Assembly: GCA_035546355.1 (NCBI GenBank)
Contig: DATKEH010000130.1
Coordinates: 1-12,699, forward strand
Source: DATKEH01 sp035546355
Lineage (GTDB): Bacteria > Acidobacteriota > Thermoanaerobaculia > Multivoradales > JAIOJS01
Direction of reading: 5' to 3'
Length of the DNA: 12,699 bases
Every line of letters starts with the position of its first letter. Within the stretch, counting starts at the first letter, position 1. This document shows, one piece after another, positions 1 through 7,222 of the stretch. A program made the position numbers and the translations under genes. Under the pieces are notes generated by a model that made no database searches, was not told the origin of the DNA, and was given only the letters and a program-made list of their open reading frames with translations.

Positions 1-1537
1 GCGCCAGCTGCTCGTCCTGCAGCGCCTCCTCCTGCACGAAGCGCAGCACCTCGTCCTCGCCGGCGTCGCCGGCGTGGACGCGGATGTCGACGACGGTGCG
101 GGCGATGTTCTCCAGCTGCTTCTTGAGGTGGGCGACCCGCGCCGCGGAGTCGCCCCAGCCGAGGTCGAGCATCAGCCTCTCGCAGAAGGTGCCCCAGCCC
201 TCGACGTAGACGTCGTCGGGGAACAGCGCCCGTACCCGGTGGGGGTGGCGCGCCGCCCGCGCCAGCTGCAGGGCGTGGCCGGGCACCAGCTCGTGCGGCA
301 CGATCATCACGTTGAAGGGGTGGTTGAAGGCGCGGAAGAGGCGATCGCGGGCGGCGGGCGGCGCGTCGCCGGGGGGGGTGGGCAGGAAGAGCAGCGTCGT
401 GGCCTCGGGCGACCAGGGCCCTGGCGGGTAGACGCCGCCGACGCCCTGGCCGACGAAGGAATCGGGAGAGGTGCCGATCCACAGCGCGAACGGGTCGGGG
501 ACGGTGACCAGGTCGCGCTCGCGCACGAAGCGTAGCGACGCGGCGGCGAGGTGGCGGTAGTCCTGCACGAGCTCCTCGACGCTCGCCGCGTGCTGGTCCT
601 CGATGTGCGCGAACAGCGAGCGCAGGAGAGCGGCGTCGTCGGCCGGCGGCGGCGCCGGGCCCATCAACTCCCGCCAGGCCGAGCGGCCGAAGGCCGCCGC
701 TTCGGACCGTTTCGCCGCCAGGTCGTCCAGGGCCTGGGCCAGCACCTGCTGCGGCGTCTCGTCGAGGCCGGTGTAGAGCGCGAAGAGCTTCGGGTAGGCG
801 TCGCCCGAACGGAACGAACCGCTGGCCCGCGAGGCGAGGTCGTCGAGGAAGTCGGCGAGCCCTTCCAGGGCCCCGGCGCCGGCTCCGCCCGCGGCCTGCA
901 GTCGCAGGCGCAACGCGGGGGCCTCGTCCTGGGCTGCGCCCGGCAGGCTCTCGGCGTAGAAGCCGGCGGCGGCGCGCGCCTGGCCGGCGGCGAGGAGGGT
1001 GAGCTGGGGCGCGATCCGCTGCGGCCCGCCGCGGGACAGCGCCTCGCGAGCCTGGGCGGCGAGCCGGGGCAGCTGCTCGGCCCGCGCCGCCGCGGCGGCC
1101 AGTCGCTCCGCGGCCGGCCGGTCGTCGCGCATCAACAGCAGGGTGTCGGCGGTGGCGGCGATGCCGGTCCAGAACAGCGGGTCGCGCTCCGGCAGCCGCA
1201 GCGTCTCCCAGCGCAGTAGCTCGAGCCCCGCCTGCCGCGCCAGCAGCTCGAGATCCAGGCGGTGCGGCTCGGCGGGGCTCGCGGCCAGCGCCGACCGCGC
1301 CGCGGCCAGTGTCTCGCGGTTGTAGTCGATCCAGGCGGCGCGCGCCGGCGCGGACAGGTCTTCCAGGCGATCGTCGAGGTCGTGCCGGCCCGCCGCCGTG
1401 GCCCGCGAGGGGAAGGTGGTCAGGTACCGCTCCAGGTACTGCTCTGCCAGCTCGGCAGCTGGTGGGGCCGCCGCCGGTAGGGCGACACCCGACAGGAGGA
1501 TGGCGGCGGCGGTCGCGGCGAGGTGGCGGCTCCTCAT
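1..1537 (-). CDS. DUF885 family secreted protein, putative metallohydrolase (C-terminus cut by window edge)
   Basis: This reading frame is open from the ATG at 1537 to the window edge (512 codons visible, stop not reached). It begins with a typical signal peptide (Arg/His-rich start, hydrophobic stretch about residues 7-24 ending in AAA), so the product is probably exported. The family assignment rests on the HELVPGH motif at residues 415-421 followed by EGWGTF at 446-451; this HExxPGH plus EGW pair is the hallmark of DUF885 proteins, which are thought to be metal-dependent and usually run to about 580-600 residues, so roughly 80-100 residues are missing. An in-frame ATG lies nine bases upstream at 1546, but GAGG sits directly against it, whereas the same GAGG is nine bases before 1537, so 1537 is preferred. 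Divergent from the M15-like gene. The substrate is unknown; peptidase activity is only inferred from the His-Glu motif. Confidence 0.85.
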   Translation of the reverse strand, partial: MRSRHLAATAAAILLSGVALPAAAPPAAELAEQYLERYLTTFPSRATAAGRHDLDDRLEDLSAPARAAWIDYNRETLAAARSALAASPAEPHRLDLELLARQAGLELLRWETLRLPERDPLFWTGIAATADTLLLMRDDRPAAERLAAAAARAEQLPRLAAQAREALSRGGPQRIAPQLTLLAAGQARAAAGFYAESLPGAAQDEAPALRLRLQAAGGAGAGALEGLADFLDDLASRASGSFRSGDAYPKLFALYTGLDETPQQVLAQALDDLAAKRSEAAAFGRSAWRELMGPAPPPADDAALLRSLFAHIEDQHAASVEELVQDYRHLAAASLRFVRERDLVTVPDPFALWIGTSPDSFVGQGVGGVYPPGPWSPEATTLLFLPTPPGDAPPAARDRLFRAFNHPFNVMIVPHELVPGHALQLARAARHPHRVRALFPDDVYVEGWGTFCERLMLDLGWGDSAARVAHLKKQLENIARTVVDIRVHAGDAGEDEVLRFVQEEALQDEQLA

Positions 1538-1611
1538 GCGCGCCATCCTCGCACACCGGTCGGCGCTGATCTTGCAGCTGGGCGCCGGAGCATGAGACGG
1601 GTAGGTGCAGC
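1538..1611. other. Short divergent spacer between the DUF885 and M15-like genes
   Basis: 74 bases without a real gene. No convincing -10/-35 pair was found in either direction. The sequence contains an ATG at 1592 that opens a seven-codon frame whose TGA overlaps the GTG start of the M15-like gene. Confidence 0.6.
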
Positions 1612-2745
1612 GTGAGGCGGCGGACGCTGGTGACGGTGGCCTTGGCGCTCCTGGCCGCGGCGGGATGGCTGCTGTGGCTGCTGGTGCCGCGGCAGGAGGG
1701 TGTCGCCGGCCTCGCCGGCGAGGCGGCCGAGGAGCTGGTCGAGGGCACGGCCCTCGAGCGCATGGCCGATGCGGCGGCGGCGGCGGTGGAGGAGGACGCC
1801 TGCGGCAGGGACTGGCTGCCGCCGGCCGACCGCCAGATCACCGGCAATGCCGTCGGCGATAGCCCGGTGAAGGAGCCCCACGCCGGCTTCTCCCTGCAGT
1901 TCCGGGACGAGGTGAGCCCCTACTCGCTGATGTCCGCCTTCGTGCTCCCCGGTGAGGCGCTGGAGATGCAGGCCGTCTTCACCCACGCCCCGACGCGGCT
2001 CGAGGCCTCGACGGACGCCGGCGAGCTGGTGGCTCTCGGTCGCGATCGTTGGCGGTGGGTCGCTCCCGAGGAGCCGGGCGTGCACTGTCTCGAGGTGCGC
2101 GACCGGGCCAGCGGGGCGCAGATCTGCCTCAACGCCTTCGTGATGCGGCCGTACCACGGCGAGGAGGTGCTCGACGGGTACCGCATCGGCCGCTACGAGC
2201 GTCTGCCGCTGGAGGGGCGTGCCGCCTACCGGATGCCGCGCGGCATGGTCGAGGTGACGAAGGAGAATCTCGGCACCTGGGTCTCGCCCCACTTCCGGCT
2301 GGCCCAGTTCGTGTGCAAACAGGAGAGCGGCTACCCTAAATACGTGGTGCTGCACACCCGCCTGCTGCTCAAGCTGGAGATGGTGCTCGAGGAGCTGGCC
2401 CAGAGCGGGATCGACGCCGACACGCTGTACGTGATGAGCGGTTATCGCACGCCCTTCTACAACGCGGCGATCGGCAACCGCACCCGCTACAGCCGCCACG
2501 CCTACGGCGACGCCGCCGACGTCTTCGTCGACCGCGACGGCGACGGAGTGATGGACGACATCAACGGCGACGGGCGCAGCGACACCCACGACGCGCTGTG
2601 GATCTACGGCATGGTCGAAGACCTGTCCGAGCAGACCTGGTACCAGCCGTTCGTGGGCGGTCTCGGGATCTACCCGCGCAATCCCGCCTTCGGCCCCATG
2701 GTGCATCTCGACACCCGCGGCCACCGCGCGCGCTGGCGGGGTTGA
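1612..2745 (+). CDS. Membrane-anchored M15-like zinc peptidase (D-Ala-D-Ala carboxypeptidase / DUF882-like fold)
   Basis: 377 residues. Residues 8-25 form one hydrophobic segment after an MRRR start, so the protein is anchored in or exported across the inner membrane. The middle (about 90-190) resembles a beta-rich domain without a recognised name. The C-terminal part carries M15-type signatures: a helix region with FRLAQFVCKQ, then VMSGYRTPFYN, then SRHAYGDAAD with zinc ligands His296 and Asp303, and finally VHLD with His365 as third ligand. Such enzymes cut D-amino-acid bonds in peptidoglycan peptides. Between the first two zinc ligands and the third lie two acidic loops of DxDxDG type (Asp307/309/311 and Asp316/Asn318/Asp320/Asp324), similar to dockerin or EF-hand calcium loops. 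The GTG at 1612 is preceded by AGGTG at 1603-1607 with four bases of spacing. Real substrate unknown; a lytic or structural role in the wall is the likeliest alternative. Confidence 0.88.
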   Translation: MRRRTLVTVALALLAAAGWLLWLLVPRQEGVAGLAGEAAEELVEGTALERMADAAAAAVEEDACGRDWLPPADRQITGNAVGDSPVKEPHAGFSLQFRDEVSPYSLMSAFVLPGEALEMQAVFTHAPTRLEASTDAGELVALGRDRWRWVAPEEPGVHCLEVRDRASGAQICLNAFVMRPYHGEEVLDGYRIGRYERLPLEGRAAYRMPRGMVEVTKENLGTWVSPHFRLAQFVCKQESGYPKYVVLHTRLLLKLEMVLEELAQSGIDADTLYVMSGYRTPFYNAAIGNRTRYSRHAYGDAADVFVDRDGDGVMDDINGDGRSDTHDALWIYGMVEDLSEQTWYQPFVGGLGIYPRNPAFGPMVHLDTRGHRARWRG

Positions 2746-2753
2746 GCGGCATC

Positions 2754-2766
2754 TAGCCTGAGGCTA
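2754..2766. terminator. Small palindrome between convergent genes
   Basis: TAGCCTGAGGCTA is a 5-bp stem with a 3-base loop that also contains the aceK stop codon (complement of CTA, 2764-2766). It lies in the 18-base gap between the convergent M15-like gene and aceK. A further inverted repeat, CACCGGC (2767-2773) with GCCGGTG (2793-2799), follows inside the aceK end. There is no T-tract, so a role in stopping transcription is only a possibility. Confidence 0.25.
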
Positions 2767-4518
2767 CACCGGCCCCGGCCGCCCCGGCCGCAGCCGGTGG
2801 TCGTCGCGATAGGGGAAGAAGTCGATGATCTCCCCGCGCTCGTTACGGCGCTGCATCTGGCGCCAGAAGGCGGTGTCGAAGAGGCCGCCGTGCGCCTCCA
2901 TGAAGACCTCGCGCAGCTCGCCGGTCAGCTCCAGGAAGCGCGGCAGCTCCTCGGGGAAGACGTCCCCTTCGCGCACCGCGAACCAGGGCTCGGCGGCGAG
3001 CTCCTCGAAGTCGTGGCGCGCCACTGGCATCTCGCGGAAGCGGCAGTCGGTCAGCGGCGCCAGCTCGTCGTAGTCGTAGAACACCACCCGGCCGTGGCGG
3101 GTGAGGCCGAAGTTCTTGAGCAGCAGGTCGCCGGCGAAGAGGTTGACCGCCGCCAGGTCCTTGATGGCGTGCCCCCAGTCGAGCACCGCCGCCCGCTTGG
3201 CCTGCGCCGGCGCGTCGCTGGCCAGCAGCACGTCCAGCGGCGTCACCCGCCGGCCGACGTAGAGGTGGGCCAGCGTCACCTCGTCGTCGTGCGTCCGTAT
3301 CCGGCGCCCGGCCGTGCGCTGCAGCTCCGCGAGCAGCTGCGGGTCGAAGCGCTCGCGGGGGACGCCGAGCTGCTCGAACTCCTGGAAATCCACCAGTCGC
3401 CCCACCCGATCGTGGCGCAGCACCAGGTCGTACTTCGCCATCACCTCGTGCGGCGATACCCGCTTCGCCGCCGGGAAGGCGTCGCGGATCACCTTGAGCA
3501 CGAACTCCCACGACGGCAGGGTGAACACCACCATCACCAGCCCCTCCTCGCCCGGAGTCTTGACGAAACGTTCACCGCCCACGTGGATCTGGGCCGCCAG
3601 GTCCCTCCACAGCTCGGTCTTGCCATGCTTGTGGTAGCCGAGGGAGATGTAGAGCTCGGCCAGGCGCTTGCGCGGCAGGGTCGAGGCGAGGAAGGCGACG
3701 GTGCGGCGGGGGCTCGCCACGTCCGCCAGGAAGTACCAGCGGGCGAACGAGAAGACGATGCTGGCGTCGTCCTCGCTGGTGAGCACGGCGTCGAGCTCGA
3801 TCCCCTGCTCGCCGTGCACCAGGGCGAAGAGTACCGGCGACGCCGCCGCACCGCGGCGAGCGCGGCCGATCACGTAGGCCCCCTTGTTGCGGATGAAGGG
3901 AGCCGTGAGGACGTCGACCGCATCCAGCGGCGCCTCGCCGAGTCCCTCGGCGACGCCCCGGGCCAGGCGCGGCGCCGCCAACCGCGCGTCCGCCTCGAGA
4001 TCCCGCCAGGGAGCGGCGAAACCGAGGTCCGCGAGCACCGTGCGCACCAGCCCGGCATCGAGCTGCGGGCTGCGGTAGGTGTGGGCCCCGGACAGCTCCC
4101 CGCCGCCCCGCGACAGCGGAACCTCGGTGGCCAGGAAGTCGAGCGCCGGGTCGATGCCGCTGCGAGCGAGGGCCCGCCGCCCCACGGAGTTGAAGAACGT
4201 GCGCGCCAGCTCCTCGTCGTCGCGCCCGGCGATGGCGGCGCCGTAGGCATCCTTCAGCGTCGCCCACAGCTGGGGCTGCTGCATCCGCTCGCCCAGCGTC
4301 TCGGCCATCGCCCACAGGGTCGCGGCCACCGCCTTCTCGTGCAGGCCCAGACGGTCGGTGGTGTCGCGGCGGATGGCCTGCCAGTCGCGCCGCTCGAAAT
4401 GGCGGCGGGCGCGGCGGGTCAGGCTGCGAAATTCGAGCTGATGCTGGTCGAAGCCGTCGCGCAGGATGGATACGGCGGCGTCCACCGGCCGGCTGGCCGA
4501 CGGGGGCGCCGTGCTCAC
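2764..4518 (-). CDS. aceK: Isocitrate dehydrogenase kinase/phosphatase AceK
   Basis: 584 residues, the usual length of AceK. The enzyme phosphorylates and dephosphorylates isocitrate dehydrogenase and so switches carbon between the citric acid cycle and the glyoxylate bypass. It aligns along its length with the E. coli protein from memory: FFNSV (108-112), RNKGAYVIG (210-218), ASIVFSFAR (252-260), YHKHGKTE (295-302), the ATP-site segment TPGEEGLVMVVFTLP (321-335) with Lys342 in the LKVIRD motif, HDRVGRLVDFQEFE (369-382, Asp377), NLFAGDLLLKNFG (459-471, Asp464 and Asn469) and FYDYDE (480-485), the metal-binding DYD. GTG start at 4518: its GTGA overlaps the stop of the PATAN gene, so translation is probably coupled. 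No aceA, aceB or icd is seen nearby, unlike the enterobacterial aceBAK operon. The reading frame stays open far upstream of 4518, but that part shadows the two upstream genes. Confidence 0.96.
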   Translation of the reverse strand: MSTAPPSASRPVDAAVSILRDGFDQHQLEFRSLTRRARRHFERRDWQAIRRDTTDRLGLHEKAVAATLWAMAETLGERMQQPQLWATLKDAYGAAIAGRDDEELARTFFNSVGRRALARSGIDPALDFLATEVPLSRGGGELSGAHTYRSPQLDAGLVRTVLADLGFAAPWRDLEADARLAAPRLARGVAEGLGEAPLDAVDVLTAPFIRNKGAYVIGRARRGAAASPVLFALVHGEQGIELDAVLTSEDDASIVFSFARWYFLADVASPRRTVAFLASTLPRKRLAELYISLGYHKHGKTELWRDLAAQIHVGGERFVKTPGEEGLVMVVFTLPSWEFVLKVIRDAFPAAKRVSPHEVMAKYDLVLRHDRVGRLVDFQEFEQLGVPRERFDPQLLAELQRTAGRRIRTHDDEVTLAHLYVGRRVTPLDVLLASDAPAQAKRAAVLDWGHAIKDLAAVNLFAGDLLLKNFGLTRHGRVVFYDYDELAPLTDCRFREMPVARHDFEELAAEPWFAVREGDVFPEELPRFLELTGELREVFMEAHGGLFDTAFWRQMQRRNERGEIIDFFPYRDDHRLRPGRPGPV

Positions 4519-5648
4519 GGTGCCCGCCGCCCGAGGCTGACGTGGCCGGCGTGCAGCAGCTCCCAGAAGGCGAGCAGCGACTCGAGCTGGGGCAGGGGGC
4601 TGATCTTGAGGATCGAGCCGACGTCGTAGCGCCCGTCGATCCGCGACAGGATGAAGCCGGCATGCGGGGCGACCGCGAGCTGGGCCAGCTCCTCGAGCGG
4701 CCGGGTGAGCCGCGGCACCGCGGTCGGGACGATGCCATCGTCTTGCAGCATGCGTCGGATGGCGGCCTCGGCCCGCTCCACCTCCTGGCGGATGACGGCG
4801 CTCTGCGGATCGAGGCTGCGCGCCGCGTGCAGATGGCGCAGCCCCGACGAGTAGTGCCGCAACTTGAGCAGCTGCCGCCCCTTGTCCAGCAGCGCCTGCG
4901 CGCTGGGCGCCGCGTCCGCTTCCCCGGCGCTCGCATCGGCACGCCGCACGCGTATCATCTTGATCCGCTTCTTGCGCACCTGCGGGTAGAGGGCCTCGCA
5001 GACTGCGAAGTCGCTGCTGCGGGTGGCCGCCGCGATCTCCGCCACCGTGCGGTCGTCGTCGACCGCCGCCAGCAGCCGTCGCTCCGGCTCCTCGAGAGAC
5101 GGGTCGGCCAGCGGCTGGTCGCCGACCAGCACCGGGACCGCGTCGAGGGAGGGGATGGCGGTGCGGATGCGCTGCCACTCGTCCTGCCGCCGGCTGGCCT
5201 CCAGCACCAGGCCCGTCACCTCCAGGGCGATCGGCGCCATCTCCTGCTGCGGTAGCTCCCCTTCCAGGAAGCGGAAATTCCCCTGGCTCCATTCGAAGAG
5301 CTGGAAGATGTTCTCTTCGACCCTGAGGCGCAGGATGGCGTCGAGCTCCTCGGCGGTGAGGACGCCGCTGTCGACCAGCAGGACTCCGAGCAGCTTGTTC
5401 TCGCGCTCCTGCCGGCGGACGGCGGCGGCGAGCTGCTCCTCGTCGACCATCCCGTGGCGCACCAGGAAGTGGCCGAGGTGCTCGCGTGGATCGGTGGAGG
5501 CGGCAGCGATGACCTTGCCGCCGCGGAAGAAGATCCGCTTGGCCACCCGTTCGTCGGCGACCACCAGGGTCCCCGTCTTGCGCCCCTGCGAGACCCACTG
5601 CAGGAGCTCGGCGAGCTCCATGGTCGCGAGATTGCCGTGGATGGACAT
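4515..5648 (-). CDS. PATAN (DUF4388) domain protein with a TPR-like segment
   Basis: 377 residues, no signal peptide or membrane segment, so cytoplasmic. The N-terminus (GNLATMELAELLQWVSQGRKTGTL, positions 5-28, then IFFRGGKVIAAAS at 39-51) is the classic PatA N-terminal/DUF4388 opening; the domain continues to about residue 157 with LFEWSQGNFRF (117-127) and a closing RRQDEW (153-158). About 188-235 looks like a winged-helix-like unit (TVAEIAAATR). Residues 250-300 form a TPR-like helical pair (ALLDKGRQLLKLRHYSSGL). The C-terminal 310-372 holds a second 'DGRYDVGSILKISPLPQLESLL' type unit. PATAN proteins are signalling adaptors linked to response regulators and small GTPases in myxobacteria, acidobacteria and cyanobacteria; no catalytic residues are visible here. 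It starts six bases after the sulfatase stop and overlaps aceK by four bases, suggesting joint expression and possibly a shared regulatory role with AceK. Confidence 0.85.
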   Translation of the reverse strand: MSIHGNLATMELAELLQWVSQGRKTGTLVVADERVAKRIFFRGGKVIAAASTDPREHLGHFLVRHGMVDEEQLAAAVRRQERENKLLGVLLVDSGVLTAEELDAILRLRVEENIFQLFEWSQGNFRFLEGELPQQEMAPIALEVTGLVLEASRRQDEWQRIRTAIPSLDAVPVLVGDQPLADPSLEEPERRLLAAVDDDRTVAEIAAATRSSDFAVCEALYPQVRKKRIKMIRVRRADASAGEADAAPSAQALLDKGRQLLKLRHYSSGLRHLHAARSLDPQSAVIRQEVERAEAAIRRMLQDDGIVPTAVPRLTRPLEELAQLAVAPHAGFILSRIDGRYDVGSILKISPLPQLESLLAFWELLHAGHVSLGRRAP

Positions 5649-5654
5649 GGCTGC

Positions 5655-7091
5655 TCAGTCGCCGTAGCCGAGGGACCGCAGCCTTTCGACGTCTTCGTCC
5701 TCGAGCCTGGCGGGCGGCAGGGTCGAGCCCTCCGCGAGCGCCTCGCGGACCTGCTGCAGCCACTCTCGGAGCTCTGGAGAAGGGCCGCCGCCGCCGCCCT
5801 CGAGCCTCGCCGACTCCCGCGGGTCGCGGCGGAGGTCGAAGACACGGCGCTCGCCCCGTGCCAGGTCGACCACCTCCTTGCGGTCGCCGCGCACCATCCC
5901 GACCTGGAGCAGGCCGTGACCCAACTCGTCGCGGCTGTCGTCCAGGTGCAGGAGGGTGCTCTTGTGGGTCTGGAACCAGGTGGCCCTCGCCGGGGGTGGT
6001 GCGGCGCGTCCGGCGATCACCGCGCTCCAGTCGTAGCCCTGGAAGTCGCTCGGCCGCTCGCGCCCGAGCAGGGCGAGCACGGTCGGGGCGACGTCCAGAA
6101 TCGAGGCGGTCGCGCCGATTCGTTGCGGGCGGATCGCCCCGGGCCAGTAGAAGGCCAGCGGGATGCGCAGGGCGGGCTCGTACAGCGACGGCCCGTGCCC
6201 CCATTCGCCGTGCTCCCCCAGGCTTTCACCGTGGTCGGAGGTGAAGACGATCAACGTGTTGGCGGCGAGCCGAGAATCGGACTCGATGCGGCGTACCAGG
6301 CGGCCGAGGGACTCGTCGACGGCGGCGATCTCGGTGTCGTAGCGGTCGGGTTTCGACACCGGGGCGAGCGAGTGGAGGCCCAGTCTCCTGACGAAGTCGC
6401 GGTGCAGCTGATAGGGAGCGTGGGGCTCGACGTAGTGGACCCACAAGAAGAAGGGCCGCCGTCGCCCGGCGTTGCCGTCGAGCCACGAGGCGGCCGCGTG
6501 CTCGAGGTCCCGGGCCGTCGCCTCGCCGGCGAAGAGCCCGAGCCAGCGGCGACGGGTGAGCACTTCCTCGAAGTCGTCGAAATGCTCGGCGAGACCGGAG
6601 ATGCTGTCTTTGAGGGTCCAGTTGCCGACGACGGCCGCGGTCCGGTAGCCGACGCGGTCGAGCTCCTTGCCGAGCGAAGGCAGCTGCGCCCGGATGCGCA
6701 AGCCATTGCGGATGGCACCGTGCTGGTGGGGGTAGAGGGAGGTGAGCATCGAGCTGCAGGCGGGGCCGGTCAGCGGCTCCACCGTGCGCGCCTGATCGAA
6801 CCGCGCCCCACCGCGGAGCAGGCGATCGGCCGCCGGCGAGGTGGGCCGCTCGTAGCCGTAGCCGGAGAGCCGGTCGACCCGCAGGGTGTCCACGGTGATC
6901 AGCAGCACGTTCGGCGGCCTCGCGAGGAGCGGCTTGGAGCTGGCGAGGCCGGCGGCCGGCAAGAGGCCGGCCGACAGCAACGAGGCGAGCGTCAGGAGGA
7001 GAGGGAGGCGGCGATGGAACGGCCGTGTGCCCGCTGGTCGGCGCCGCGGACGAGCGGCTCGGCTGGGGTGACGGTTCCTGGTTCCTGGCAT
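5655..7091 (-). CDS. Sulfatase-family (alkaline phosphatase superfamily) hydrolase with Thr at the nucleophile position
   Basis: 478 residues with an Arg-rich N-terminus and a hydrophobic signal segment at about 29-50, so exported. The sulfatase fold is clear: NVLLITVDTLRVDRLSGYGY (61-80, metal ligand Asp68), the nucleophile region EPLTGPACSSMLTSLYPHQHG (105-125), the WVHYVEPHAPY block (217-227) and FTSDHGESLGEHGEWGHG (283-300; metal ligands Asp286 and His287), ending in LRSLGYGD, a tail common in sulfatase-like proteins of acidobacteria and deltaproteobacteria. Where true sulfatases have Cys/Ser-x-Pro-x-Arg, this protein has Thr108-Gly-Pro-Ala-Cys112, so formylglycine cannot form. That favours phosphodiesterase or phospho-headgroup transferase chemistry over sulfate ester cleavage, as in LtaS/EptA relatives that use Thr. 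First gene of the minus-strand operon. The substrate cannot be told from sequence. Confidence 0.9.
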   Translation of the reverse strand: MPGTRNRHPSRAARPRRRPAGTRPFHRRLPLLLTLASLLSAGLLPAAGLASSKPLLARPPNVLLITVDTLRVDRLSGYGYERPTSPAADRLLRGGARFDQARTVEPLTGPACSSMLTSLYPHQHGAIRNGLRIRAQLPSLGKELDRVGYRTAAVVGNWTLKDSISGLAEHFDDFEEVLTRRRWLGLFAGEATARDLEHAAASWLDGNAGRRRPFFLWVHYVEPHAPYQLHRDFVRRLGLHSLAPVSKPDRYDTEIAAVDESLGRLVRRIESDSRLAANTLIVFTSDHGESLGEHGEWGHGPSLYEPALRIPLAFYWPGAIRPQRIGATASILDVAPTVLALLGRERPSDFQGYDWSAVIAGRAAPPPARATWFQTHKSTLLHLDDSRDELGHGLLQVGMVRGDRKEVVDLARGERRVFDLRRDPRESARLEGGGGGPSPELREWLQQVREALAEGSTLPPARLEDEDVERLRSLGYGD

Positions 7092-7135
7092 GTCCCTGAC
7101 GCCGCGGCAGGTGGGCCGCGGGGAGGCTGCGGCGG

Positions 7136-7162
7136 ACTATAGCAAGGGCGGAAGTCGGTCAG
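7136..7162 (-). promoter_or_regulatory. Putative sigma-70-type promoter for the sulfatase-PATAN-aceK operon
   Basis: Read on the minus strand, TATAGT (7141-7136) matches five of six bases of the -10 box and is preceded by TGC, giving an extended -10 (TGCTATAGT). CTGACC (7162-7157) matches four of six bases of the -35 box with a 15-base spacer, which is short but tolerated with an extended -10. Transcription would start near 7129, leaving a leader of roughly 38 bases before the ATG at 7091. Seen by eye only. Confidence 0.4.
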
Positions 7163-7168
7163 CCGCGA

Positions 7169-7189
7169 CCGCCGCCGCTGTGGCGGCGG
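7169..7189. promoter_or_regulatory. Short GC hairpin in the divergent promoter region
   Basis: CCGCCGCC (7169-7176) and GGCGGCGG (7182-7189) form a perfect 8-bp stem with a 5-base loop. There is no T-tract after it, so it is not a usual terminator. Its position just upstream of the candidate -10 at 7202 would fit an operator or simply the GC bias of this genome; both are open. Confidence 0.3.
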
Positions 7190-7201
7190 CCGGGTTTCCC
7201 T

Positions 7202-7207
7202 TATGAT
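7202..7207 (+). promoter_or_regulatory. Candidate -10 box for the malonyl-CoA synthetase operon
   Basis: TATGAT matches the -10 consensus in five of six bases and is the only AT-rich hexamer in front of the operon. No good -35 lies at the right distance (the region 17-18 bases upstream is part of the GC hairpin), so an activator or another sigma factor would be needed. Transcription would start around 7213-7215, giving an almost leaderless mRNA; this agrees with the absence of a Shine-Dalgarno sequence before the ATG at 7223. Confidence 0.3.
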
Positions 7208-7222
7208 GGCCACCTCGCGCCC

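Larger units (their letters stand above)
7092..7222. other. Divergent intergenic region between the sulfatase and malonyl-CoA synthetase operons
   Basis: 131 bases with no gene. It must hold the promoters of both outward-facing operons and contains candidate -10 boxes in both directions plus a short GC hairpin (listed separately). No rho-independent terminator and no recognisable operator dyad longer than the hairpin was found. Confidence 0.7.

Noticed and set aside
369..376. G8 run in the DUF885 gene and another at 10455-10462 in the amidase, possible frameshift sites
   Set aside because: Conserved motifs on both sides of each run are in the same frame, so no frameshift is needed.
1534..2724. 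396-codon minus-strand open frame opposite the M15-like gene
   Set aside because: His/Val/Gly-rich antisense translation without motifs; the plus-strand frame has clear zinc-peptidase signatures.
4519..6204. Very long open frame continuing upstream of aceK on the minus strand
   Set aside because: Its translation here is low-complexity Arg/Ala/Gly/Pro and it lies over the PATAN and sulfatase genes in another frame; AceK homology starts at 4518.
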